This document shows, piece by piece, positions 57,110-64,000 of a DNA stretch of 64,000 nt (the stretch's first letter is position 1; each line of letters opens with the position of its first letter). Both the position numbers and the translations under genes were made by a program. A model generated the notes under the pieces. That model was not told where the DNA came from. It saw nothing but the letters and a program-made list of their open reading frames with translations, and ran no database searches. Origin of the DNA: Deefgea tanakiae (GTDB taxonomy: Bacteria; Pseudomonadota; Gammaproteobacteria; Burkholderiales; Chitinibacteraceae); assembly GCF_019665765.1 (NCBI RefSeq), contig NZ_CP081150.1, positions 1,674,001-1,738,000 on the forward strand, read 5' to 3'.

Positions 57110-59335
57110 ATGATTGTTGATGATGAACAAATACTGTTTGCTGATGAAAATAACAACGATGTTGAAAACGACTTAGCATGGCGTGTATTAATCGTCGACG
57201 ATGAACCTGATGTACATCTAACGACTGAGTTTGCTTTAAAAAACACGCTAATTGTTGAGCGTAAAATTGAGTTTTTGCATGCCTATAGCGGCAGTGAGGC
57301 GATTAAAGTACTAACCCAAGAGCATGATATCGCCGTTATTTTACTTGATGTTGTCATGGAAAATGACGAAGAAGGTTTAGAGGTTGCAAAACAAGTACGT
57401 AATCAGCTCAATCTACAAGATGTACGTATCATCCTTCGAACTGGACATCCAGGCTACGCACCCGAGTTCCAAGTCATCAGGGACTACGCCATCAATGACT
57501 ATAAAAACAAAGCAGAGCTCACCCAAAATCGCTTACTAACCATGATGACGACGGCAATACGCTCTTACCAGCAGATTCGCGCAATCAATACGAGCCGCCG
57601 TGGTCTTGAAATGATTATCGAAGCATCAGCCTCTCTTTTTGAGCGCCGCTCAATTGATTCATTTTCATATGCCATTTTAAATCAGCTCGCTGGCTTACTG
57701 GCATTGCAGTCTGATGGGATTATTTGCAATCGAATTTTAAAGCGCAAAGGTAAAAAACCCCAGTATGAATGGCAAATTTTAGCAAGCACGGGGCATTTTA
57801 CTCACTTCACAACTGAGACTCTTGGCGAAGCCAAAAATCTAGAAATCGCCAATACAATTGAGCATACGCTGCGCTCTAAAACCTCACTATTCGAGAATAA
57901 TTACGTCATCATTTACCTATCTAGACCTGCTGATGAAGATACCGCAATTTATTTGGAAACAAATAGAATACTGAGTGCCACCGAAAGACAATTACTTGAA
58001 GTCTTTTCAACGAGTATTGCAGTGGGATTCGAAAATCTGACGTTATTCAAACAAATGCAAGATTTAGCTTATATCGACCCACTATGCCATATCGCCAATC
58101 GTACTCAATTTGTTGCACAGCTCAGCCAATTCTATTTAGAGAAAAAATCGAAAACAGTATTGCTCATCGACATTGATCATTTTTCACAAATTAATGATGC
58201 GCTGGGCCATCTCATTGGTGATCAATTGCTCCAAAGTATCGTTCAACGTATCAAGTTACATTTAAAAGACTCACTTTTATTAGCCCGAGTTGCAATCGAT
58301 GTGTTTGCGGTGGCAGGTGAATTATCAGAAGCTGAAATCCAATCAATTCTTGATATTTTTATTCAACCCTTCTCTGTGGCATCACATTTACTGCGTATTC
58401 ACGTCACCGTCGCCGCTGCCAATGTTTGGGATACCGACCCATCGGGCATTGGCTGCCTAAAAGACGTTACAATCGCGCTAAATCAAGCTAAAAAATATAA
58501 TCGTGGTGAACTGCTGTGGTACTCACCAGCGATGAGCCGAGCATCAAAACAGCGTCTTGATTTGCTGCATGACCTCGAAAATGCAATCAAAAATGAGCAA
58601 CTGACTGTTTTCTACCAACCACAGATTAACCTAGCTACAGGTTATGTGATTGGTGTAGAAGCCCTCGTTCGCTGGCCGCAACCTGATGGTGGTTTTATCC
58701 CACCAGACCAATTCATCCCACTAGCTGAGCAATCAGGTCTAATTATTGAGCTGGGTACTTTTGTCTTAGAAACGGTGTGCAAGCAATTAAATGCGTGGCA
58801 TAAAGAGGGACTCGATGACCTGAGCATGGCTGTCAATGTTTCCATGATTCAGTTTAATCATCCAGGCTTAATCACTCAACTCGCCAACGCAATTCGTGAG
58901 TACGAAATTCCAGCCGGATTATTAGAAGTTGAAATTACCGAATCGGTCGCAATGCAAAACCCAGAAGCCGTTATTCAAACGATTGAAAAACTTAAAAAGC
59001 TCGGCATCAAACTTGCTATTGATGATTTTGGGACTGGTTTTTCATCGTTGGCTTACTTACAAAAACTGAATGCAGACCGTTTAAAAATTGACCGTGCATT
59101 TGTGCGGAATATGGCGCTCAACAATAGCGACAGCAGCATTGCCGAAATGGTGATTAATTTAGGACATAAACTAGGAATCAGCGTGATTGCCGAAGGGGTT
59201 GAGTTCCCACAACAAGCGAGTATTTTACGCACTTTAGGCTGCGATGAAGCGCAAGGATTTATGTTTGCCAAGCCCGCGCCAGCCAATTCACTGACACTAT
59301 GGTTCAAAGATACCGGACGCTATGTCGCAGTATAG
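57110..59335 (+). CDS. Response regulator with DUF3369, degenerate GGDEF and EAL domains
   Basis: 741 residues, cytosolic. Receiver domain (about 25-145) with acidic pair at 30-31, phospho-acceptor Asp80 (VILLDVVM) and Lys near 134. DUF3369 (about 170-310). GGDEF-like domain (about 325-450) where the motif reads RVAIDVFAV, so no cyclase activity is expected. EAL domain (about 480-735) with EALVRW near 515, the Asn of AVNVSMIQF, EITES, DDFGTGFSS near 640, DRLKIDRAF and AEGVEF: all catalytic residues for c-di-GMP hydrolysis are present. No cognate kinase gene is adjacent. Likely a phospho-regulated phosphodiesterase. Confidence 0.93.
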   Translation: MIVDDEQILFADENNNDVENDLAWRVLIVDDEPDVHLTTEFALKNTLIVERKIEFLHAYSGSEAIKVLTQEHDIAVILLDVVMENDEEGLEVAKQVRNQLNLQDVRIILRTGHPGYAPEFQVIRDYAINDYKNKAELTQNRLLTMMTTAIRSYQQIRAINTSRRGLEMIIEASASLFERRSIDSFSYAILNQLAGLLALQSDGIICNRILKRKGKKPQYEWQILASTGHFTHFTTETLGEAKNLEIANTIEHTLRSKTSLFENNYVIIYLSRPADEDTAIYLETNRILSATERQLLEVFSTSIAVGFENLTLFKQMQDLAYIDPLCHIANRTQFVAQLSQFYLEKKSKTVLLIDIDHFSQINDALGHLIGDQLLQSIVQRIKLHLKDSLLLARVAIDVFAVAGELSEAEIQSILDIFIQPFSVASHLLRIHVTVAAANVWDTDPSGIGCLKDVTIALNQAKKYNRGELLWYSPAMSRASKQRLDLLHDLENAIKNEQLTVFYQPQINLATGYVIGVEALVRWPQPDGGFIPPDQFIPLAEQSGLIIELGTFVLETVCKQLNAWHKEGLDDLSMAVNVSMIQFNHPGLITQLANAIREYEIPAGLLEVEITESVAMQNPEAVIQTIEKLKKLGIKLAIDDFGTGFSSLAYLQKLNADRLKIDRAFVRNMALNNSDSSIAEMVINLGHKLGISVIAEGVEFPQQASILRTLGCDEAQGFMFAKPAPANSLTLWFKDTGRYVAV

Positions 59336-59469
59336 TAAGGCATGTATACAACTGAAGCCATTACGTTTCAATGACTACAAGTACATACTCCTTAATAAAT
59401 TCAAGATCAGCCTCGAAATATTAAAAAAATATCCATAAATCGTAGCGTTTTTTGACAAGAGTTTCATGC

Positions 59470-59534
59470 TTAACGAGAGATTAGCTTATAACCACTCCGT
59501 TTTGGTTTCGCATCCTCTTCACACAAGTGATTTT
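59470..59534 (-). repeat. Degenerate copy of the ettA 3' end
   Basis: Aligns without gaps to 154-218 with about ten mismatches. Shared runs are TTAACGAGAGATT, TCCGTTTTGGTTTCGC and CCTCTTCAC. It corresponds to the last 21 codons and stop of ettA on the same strand, but frame-preserving changes are not maintained, so it is a relic. Confidence 0.85.
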
Positions 59535-59600
59535 AAATTTTAAGCATACTGAATATAAAATCCCGCCCCATCGGCACTAAGATCAATAAGAATATTACGC

Positions 59601-59631
59601 AAAAGCAGAGGCTATCAGCCCCTGCTTTTTA
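59601..59631. terminator. Terminator between REC-EAL gene and suhB
   Basis: AAAAGCAGAGGCT / AGCCCCTGCTTTTT stem with one mismatch and ATC loop; T-tracts on both strands fit the two convergent genes. Confidence 0.75.
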
Positions 59632-59676
59632 AGCACTCAAGAAATCACATTACATGGCGCAGAGTTGCAACACTGC

Positions 59677-60459
59677 TTACTTCAGATGACCACGAATCAC
59701 TGACAGCATTTGGCCAAACACGCGTGGCGTACCACAAAGTACATCACCAGACTCAAGGAATTTTTCTTCGCCGTTCAGATCTGTTACCAACCCACCCGCT
59801 TCTTGAACCAGCAAGGTACCCGCAGCGATATCAACCAGTTTCAAATCGAACTCAAAGAAACCGTCAAAGCGACCACAAGCCACATAGGCCAAATCCAGCG
59901 CAGCAGCACCAGGGCGACGCACGCCAGCGGCTTTTTGCGCCATATCGCGGAAAATATTCAGGTAGTTTTCTAGATTATTGAATTTGGTGTACGGAAAACC
60001 TGTACCAACCAGCGCGTCAGACAATTCACGCACTTTTGAAACACGGATACGGCGGTCATTCAAGAATGCACCAACGCCACGCGTTGCAGTGAACAAATCG
60101 TTGCGATTTGGGTCATATACCACGGCTTGAGTGATCACGCCTTTGTGTTCCAGCGCGATCGAAATGGCGTATTGTGGGAAGCCATGCAAGAAATTCGTAG
60201 TACCATCAAGCGGATCGATAATCCAAACGTATTCAGAATTACCGCGCTTGCCCGACTCCTCTGCTAAAATCGCATGATTCGGATAAGCTTCTAAAATCGT
60301 TTCGATAATGGCTTGTTCTGCAGCACGATCAACCTCAGTCACAAAATCGTTGTGACCTTTTTTTTCAGGTGTAATTAGGTCCAGATTATTCGACGCACGT
60401 TGAATGACGGTGGCGGCGCGACGCGCAGCGCGCACCGCAGTGTTCAGCATTGGATGCAT
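59677..60459 (-). CDS. suhB: Inositol-1-monophosphatase SuhB
   Basis: 260 residues, Mg-dependent phosphatase. SuhB in E. coli also takes part in rRNA antitermination. Motifs are [12 protein letters not shown], the metal site [32 protein letters not shown] with Asp and Glu ligands, and [25 protein letters not shown]. Divergent from trmJ across 77 bases; trmJ and suhB neighbours are common in proteobacteria. Confidence 0.95.
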   Translation of the reverse strand: MHPMLNTAVRAARRAATVIQRASNNLDLITPEKKGHNDFVTEVDRAAEQAIIETILEAYPNHAILAEESGKRGNSEYVWIIDPLDGTTNFLHGFPQYAISIALEHKGVITQAVVYDPNRNDLFTATRGVGAFLNDRRIRVSKVRELSDALVGTGFPYTKFNNLENYLNIFRDMAQKAAGVRRPGAAALDLAYVACGRFDGFFEFDLKLVDIAAGTLLVQEAGGLVTDLNGEEKFLESGDVLCGTPRVFGQMLSVIRGHLK

Positions 60460-60536
60460 GACTTCTCACTATTAAAAAAGATCGATAAATTTAAGGACGT
60501 ATTCTACCCGTCTCGCACGGACTAATAAACCCGATT

Positions 60537-61388
60537 ATGAATAAAGAATCAAATCAAATAGTTAAAACTTGCGATTTACCCAACATTCAGGTCGATTTAC
60601 CCGCCACACCCAGCGAAAGACTCATGATGACCCACAATGAAACCGACTGCTTAGCCCATATTCGTGTGGTGCTTTCCCACACCAGCCACCCCGGCAATAT
60701 CGGCTCGACTGCCCGTGCGATGAAAACCATGGGACTAACCCAACTCTATCTAATCAACCCGAAAGAGTTTCCTTCCGAAGTCGCCGATGCGCTCGCCTCC
60801 AGCGCGCGCGATATTTTGGCCAACGCCAAAGTCGTTAGCTCAATGGAAGAAGCGCTCGAAGGCACCACACTGCAAGTGGCACTTACCGCGCGTCGCCGTG
60901 AACTATCACAGCCTTTACAAACACCGCGCCAACTTGCGCCTGAACTCGTACAAGCGGCCAGAACCGGCGCAGCGGTTGCTTTGGTATTTGGTGCAGAAAC
61001 CAGCGGTTTAACGATTGCCGAACTTGAGCAATGCAATCGCCGCGTTACGATCCCGACCAATCCCGATTATTCCAGCCTGAATTTATCGCAAGCTGTTCAA
61101 GTACTGGTCTACGAATTACGCACCGCCTGCTTTGAGAATGACTACGATGACGTTCGCTACCTAGAAGAAAACCGCGAGCGCGCGCCACATCAAGCCGTTG
61201 AGTTATTTTTTGAACATTTTGAAGAAGTCTTGCTGACAATCGGCTTTTTGAAACCAAATGCACCAAAACGACTGATGCCACGCCTACGTCGCCTGTTTGT
61301 ACGAGCGCAAATGGAACGCGAAGAACTCGATATCATGCGCGGCATCTTGCGCGCGGCGAGTGAGTTTAAAACGGGAAAGAAAGAATAA
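60537..61388 (+). CDS. trmJ: tRNA (cytidine/uridine(32)-2'-O)-methyltransferase TrmJ
   Basis: SPOUT methyltransferase. 283 residues from the first ATG. The family core starts at HIRVVLSHTSHPGNIGSTARAMKTMGL near residue 42; other motifs are ALVFGAETSGLTIAEL and RVTIPTNPDYSSLNLSQAVQVLVYELR, then a C-terminal helical extension. Usual TrmJ proteins begin near residue 30-40 of this frame, so the ATG-ATG at 60624/60627 (254 residues) may be the true start; neither has a strong ribosome site. Confidence 0.93.
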   Translation: MNKESNQIVKTCDLPNIQVDLPATPSERLMMTHNETDCLAHIRVVLSHTSHPGNIGSTARAMKTMGLTQLYLINPKEFPSEVADALASSARDILANAKVVSSMEEALEGTTLQVALTARRRELSQPLQTPRQLAPELVQAARTGAAVALVFGAETSGLTIAELEQCNRRVTIPTNPDYSSLNLSQAVQVLVYELRTACFENDYDDVRYLEENRERAPHQAVELFFEHFEEVLLTIGFLKPNAPKRLMPRLRRLFVRAQMEREELDIMRGILRAASEFKTGKKE

Positions 61389-61404
61389 ATTCATACTAAT
61401 AACA

Positions 61405-61453
61405 TGTATATGCTTGTAGGGATTACTATTCATTATCTACAAGCATATACATC
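61405..61453. terminator. Perfect 16-bp inverted repeat between convergent genes
   Basis: ATGTATATGCTTGTAG and CTACAAGCATATACAT around a 17-base loop. Between convergent trmJ and the AhpD-like gene, so it probably ends both transcripts, although the T-tracts are weak. Confidence 0.55.
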
Positions 61454-61465
61454 AAAAATTCCTAA

Positions 61466-61822
61466 TTAAGCAGCTGCTTTTTCGCCACCAAACTCTTCAA
61501 ACGCTAACAAAGCCTCTGCGCCCGTCATTACGCTTGGGCCACCGCCCATATACACAGCAACTTGTAGCATTTCCATAAATTCAGCACGCGTCACGCCCAA
61601 TTTCACGCACGCTTGCGCATGAAAACCGAGACAACCTTGGCAACGCGCAGCAATCGCAATGCTCATCGCCATCAACTCTTTGTGTTTTTTGCTAAGCGCA
61701 CCGTCGGTATGTGTCGCTTTTGCCGTTTGCATAAAGCCCTGCTGAGTATCTGGAATTTCTTTAGCAAACTCACGCAATTTGCCACTGATGCTTTGAACTA
61801 AGCCACGATAATTTTCTGTCAT
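61466..61822 (-). CDS. AhpD-like carboxymuconolactone decarboxylase family protein
   Basis: 118 residues. Helical CMD fold with the AhpD-type redox site ARCQGCLGFHAQACVKLG (CxxC with the following His), preceded by KHKELMAMSIAIA and followed by MLQVAVYMGGGPSVMTG. Such proteins are small thiol peroxidase/reductase partners. An AT-rich perfect palindrome lies just upstream. The ribosome site is GGGG. No decarboxylase partner genes, so an antioxidant role is likelier. Confidence 0.88.
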   Translation of the reverse strand: MTENYRGLVQSISGKLREFAKEIPDTQQGFMQTAKATHTDGALSKKHKELMAMSIAIAARCQGCLGFHAQACVKLGVTRAEFMEMLQVAVYMGGGPSVMTGAEALLAFEEFGGEKAAA

Positions 61823-61836
61823 TTTGAAACCCCAAA

Positions 61837-61864
61837 AATAATATTAATTTATATAATATTATTA
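61837..61864. promoter_or_regulatory. AT-rich palindromic operator candidate
   Basis: AATAATATT and AATATTATT face each other around about ten A/T bases, roughly 15 bases before the AhpD-like start codon. A repressor or Rrf2/NsrR-like site is possible, but pure A/T composition makes chance likelier than for a mixed palindrome. Confidence 0.35.
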
Positions 61865-61888
61865 TGAATTATATTACCCACAAAAGCA

Positions 61889-61913
61889 AACAGGCCTCCG
61901 AAGAGGCCTGCTT
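61889..61913 (-). terminator. Terminator of dcd
   Basis: CAGGCCTC / GAGGCCTG stem with a 4-base loop, followed in the dcd direction by TTTGCTTTT. Confidence 0.75.
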
Positions 61914-61928
61914 GAATATAGGCATAAA

Positions 61929-62504
61929 TTAAGTTCGAGGTAGTGTGACGCCAACTTGACCTTGATACTTGCCGTTGCGATCACCGTAGCTGGTTTCGCA
62001 CACATCATCAGCATCAGCTTCAAAAAACAGCACTTGCGCCACGCCTTCGTTGGCGTAAATCTTGGCAGGCAATGGCGTGGTATTGGAAAACTCTAAAGTC
62101 ACATACCCTTCCCACTCAGGCTCAAAGGGCGTTACGTTCACAATAATGCCGCAACGCGCATAAGTTGATTTACCCAAGCAAATCGTCAAGGCATTCCGTG
62201 GAATACGGAAATACTCTACCGTGCGGGCTAAAGCAAAAGAATTTGGTGGGATAATACAATAGCCTTTACCCGATACATCGACAAAGCTACCTTCATCGAA
62301 ATTCTTCGGGTCAACAATGGTCGAATTGATATTCGTGAAGACCTTAAACTCATCGGCACACCGAATATCGTAGCCATAACTCGATGTGCCGTACGACACA
62401 ATCCGCTCGCCATTGAGCTCTTTCACTTGGCCCGGCACAAACGGCTCGATCATGCCGTGCTCTTGCGCCATCCGGCGTATCCACTTATCTGATTTAATAC
62501 TCAT
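61929..62504 (-). CDS. dcd: dCTP deaminase
   Basis: Converts dCTP to dUTP for thymidylate supply. 191 residues, trimeric family. Motifs are [17 protein letters not shown], the active-site region [31 protein letters not shown] with the catalytic Glu, and [12 protein letters not shown]. Complete at both ends. Single gene. Confidence 0.96.
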   Translation of the reverse strand: MSIKSDKWIRRMAQEHGMIEPFVPGQVKELNGERIVSYGTSSYGYDIRCADEFKVFTNINSTIVDPKNFDEGSFVDVSGKGYCIIPPNSFALARTVEYFRIPRNALTICLGKSTYARCGIIVNVTPFEPEWEGYVTLEFSNTTPLPAKIYANEGVAQVLFFEADADDVCETSYGDRNGKYQGQVGVTLPRT

Positions 62505-62884
62505 TGCACTCTACTCTTTATTGTTTGGTTCAGACGCAGCACGATTTGTGCCTTGCTGCTCGCATTGGCTCAAAGTATAAATGATTCCGACTTGAACCCA
62601 CTGCATTTGTACTCATATTAATACCGTTAACGTGTTTGTCACACGCCTGTAAATATTCTTCCCGTATTGTAACGGTATTAGCCGCTCCCGCTAAGCCTGC
62701 GACACCAGAGAATGACGCACTGTAATGATTTGAGATTTGTGACAAAGCAAATCTTGCTCAATTGCAGGTGATTGCCGACAATGAAATAGACGAGCAACAG
62801 CTTTACTACTCGCTGATACAACGATGCAATTCAAAAGTTGTCTAAGTCTTAGGCCATCAATAATAAAACGATTCGGAGCCACTA
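62505..62884. other. Intergenic between dcd and the BCP gene
   Basis: 380 bases with divergent promoters expected for the two flanking genes. Only a small hairpin (AGATTTG / CAAATCT near 62730-62752) was seen. Longer open frames here lack ribosome sites and resemble nothing known. Confidence 0.5.
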
Positions 62885-63343
62885 ATGAGTTTAAGCCCTT
62901 GCCCAACGCTGGTTTTATCTGGCACCGGCAACACCACATTTGATACTGCTGCACTGGCGGGCTCAATGTTTGTTCTGTATTTCTACCCCAAAGACAGCAC
63001 ACCAGGCTGCACCACTGAATCAGGTGATTTTCGCGATTTGCACACGCAGTTTATCGCAGCTAATTGCCAAGTCTTTGGAATGAGTCGTGACTCATTAAAA
63101 AGCCATGAAAATTTCAAAGCAAAACTACAGCTGCCATTTGAATTAATCTCAGACCCTGAAGAAATCGCTTGTGAAGCATTTGGCGTCATGAAGCTCAAAA
63201 ACATGTACGGCAAGCAAGTAAGGGGTATTGAACGTAGTACATTTATTATCAATGCCTCTGGCGAAATACTGAAAGAATGGCGCGGTGTTAAAGTACCAAA
63301 CCATGCAGCAGAAGTACTAAGTTTCGTGCAATCCCAGCAGTAA
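62885..63343 (+). CDS. bcp: Bacterioferritin comigratory protein-type peroxiredoxin
   Basis: 152 residues. Thioredoxin fold with peroxidatic Cys42 in YPKDSTPGCTTES. The Cys five residues later that acts as resolving residue in E. coli BCP is Gly here, so it is a 1-Cys type or uses another Cys (AANCQVF or EIACEAF). GIERSTFIINASGEILKEWRGV is the conserved C-terminal part. ATG with CGGAG upstream, terminator after. Confidence 0.93.
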   Translation: MSLSPCPTLVLSGTGNTTFDTAALAGSMFVLYFYPKDSTPGCTTESGDFRDLHTQFIAANCQVFGMSRDSLKSHENFKAKLQLPFELISDPEEIACEAFGVMKLKNMYGKQVRGIERSTFIINASGEILKEWRGVKVPNHAAEVLSFVQSQQ

Positions 63344-63349
63344 ACACCG

Positions 63350-63373
63350 AGCGGCCATTGAGCCGCTTTTTTA
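63350..63373 (+). terminator. Terminator of the BCP gene
   Basis: AGCGGC / GCCGCT stem with CATTGA loop and a T6 tract. Confidence 0.8.
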
Positions 63374-63501
63374 TTGAATCCAAGTACAAGCACAAACGTT
63401 GCATGACAAGCAGGACGGTAGAGCAAGTACTCAAGGTACGGTAATACTCAACCAGCGAGTCATTCTTCTTTTGTATTAAAACTAAGAACAAGGAGTGCAT
63501 C

Positions 63502-64000
63502 ATGGCCGCCCGTAAACGTAAAGCCCCCAGTGACAGCAAACTTTTTGTGCTGGATACCAATGTGTTGATGCATGACCCCACCTCGATCTTTCGCTTTCAA
63601 GAGCACGATGTCTTTGTGCCGATGATGACGCTCGAAGAGTTGGATTCGAATAAAAAAGGTATGACCGAAGTCGCCCGTAATGCACGACAAGCCAGCCGCT
63701 TTATGGAAGAACTCGTCGCCGGCATGGAGCACAATCTGCACGACGGCGTATCACTGAGCAAAGGCAGTAAAGATCAGGCCACCGGCCATCTATTTTTGCA
63801 AACCGAGGCCATCACGAGCGTATTACCCGCGCAGCTCCCTATGGGCAAAGCGGATAACCAAATTTTGGGTGTCGTGCATCATCTGCAACAGATGTTTCCG
63901 AAACGAGAGGTTATTCTCGTTTCTAAAGACATCAATATGCGAATTAAAGCCCGTACATTGGGTTTGGCGGCGGAAGATTACTTTAATGACAAAGTACTCG
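63502..64000 (+). CDS. PIN-PhoH family ATPase (partial, runs off the window)
   Basis: The first 166 codons are present. The N-terminal PIN domain has the acidic nuclease residues in KLFVLDTNVLMHDPTSIF, MTLEELDSNKKG and ADNQILGVVHHL, then VILVSKDINMRIKARTLGL. This is the N-terminal half of PhoH2-type proteins, in which a PhoH ATPase/helicase domain follows; that part is beyond position 64000. ATG at 63502 with AAGGAG upstream. Roles in RNA processing under stress are known for relatives. Confidence 0.9.
   Translation, partial: MAARKRKAPSDSKLFVLDTNVLMHDPTSIFRFQEHDVFVPMMTLEELDSNKKGMTEVARNARQASRFMEELVAGMEHNLHDGVSLSKGSKDQATGHLFLQTEAITSVLPAQLPMGKADNQILGVVHHLQQMFPKREVILVSKDINMRIKARTLGLAAEDYFNDKVL

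Larger units (their letters stand above)
59336..59676. other. Intergenic with ettA echo and terminator
   Basis: 341 bases between the REC-EAL gene and suhB. It holds a degraded copy of the ettA 3' end (59470-59534) and a hairpin terminator (59601-59631). Nothing else was recognised. Confidence 0.7.

Noticed and set aside
62530-63002. Minus-strand ORFs in the dcd-bcp gap
   Set aside because: No ribosome sites, no recognisable domain, and one overlaps the start of the peroxiredoxin gene.

Overview
The window is chromosomal DNA of a Gram-negative betaproteobacterium of moderate GC content. The best guess is Neisseriales, near Chitinibacteraceae. This rests on the fur / bamE-dapB arrangement, bpt-aat N-end-rule genes, minCDE, ppsA/ppsR divergence, a glnD-type nitrogen sensor and proteobacterial families throughout. 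Genus is inference. No rRNA, tRNA, CRISPR or prophage was recognised.

Layout. 1-8 kb: housekeeping genes ettA, yejK, bpt, aat and fur on the minus strand, then bamE-dapB on plus. A 116-residue unknown gene here sits behind two GAAC-N4-GTTC palindromes. 8.0-8.9 kb: a gene-poor stretch with a (CTACTG)9 tandem repeat and several possible minus-strand small ORFs with good ribosome binding sites, two of which share a duplicated start region. 8.9-19.4 kb: a flavoprotein, HAD phosphatase, periplasmic glutathione peroxidase, carbonic anhydrase, a cytochrome b561-YceI-YceI operon, an overlapping pair of TPR signalling proteins (one with a degenerate and one with an intact GGDEF domain), and a LysR/pirin pair. 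19.4-21.9 kb: a cyclic-nucleotide-binding MscS channel, then a decayed duplicate of its 3' end fused to a yejE-like permease remnant. 22-31 kb: purU, trmL, a truncated globin, purT, a chemoreceptor, and putA whose C-terminal domain is out of frame. 31-47 kb: livHMGF, argD, ppsA/ppsR, minCDE, map, glnD, ypfJ, trhO.

47.5-56.7 kb is the main accessory region: a minus-strand heavy-metal RND efflux operon (outer-membrane channel, His-rich membrane protein, adaptor, RND pump, small exported protein). It is damaged: the pump has a one-base frameshift, and two different IS3-family elements lie between the channel gene and a truncated His-rich gene that was probably the operon's first cistron. 57-64 kb: a REC-DUF3369-GGDEF-EAL protein, suhB, trmJ, an AhpD-like gene, dcd, a BCP peroxiredoxin and the start of a PIN-PhoH gene. 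A degraded ~65-bp echo of the ettA 3' end lies near 59.5 kb.

Themes: c-di-GMP signalling (14.5-17.6 and 57.1-59.3 kb), metal and oxidative stress (cupredoxin, fur, peroxidases, efflux), nitrogen and amino-acid use (glnD, liv, putA, argD). Several genes are visibly decaying (putA, czcA, czcI-like, yejE). The most promising undescribed candidates are the small-ORF region at 8.2-8.8 kb, the TPR/pseudo-GGDEF plus TPR/GGDEF pair, and the palindrome-controlled 116-residue gene.
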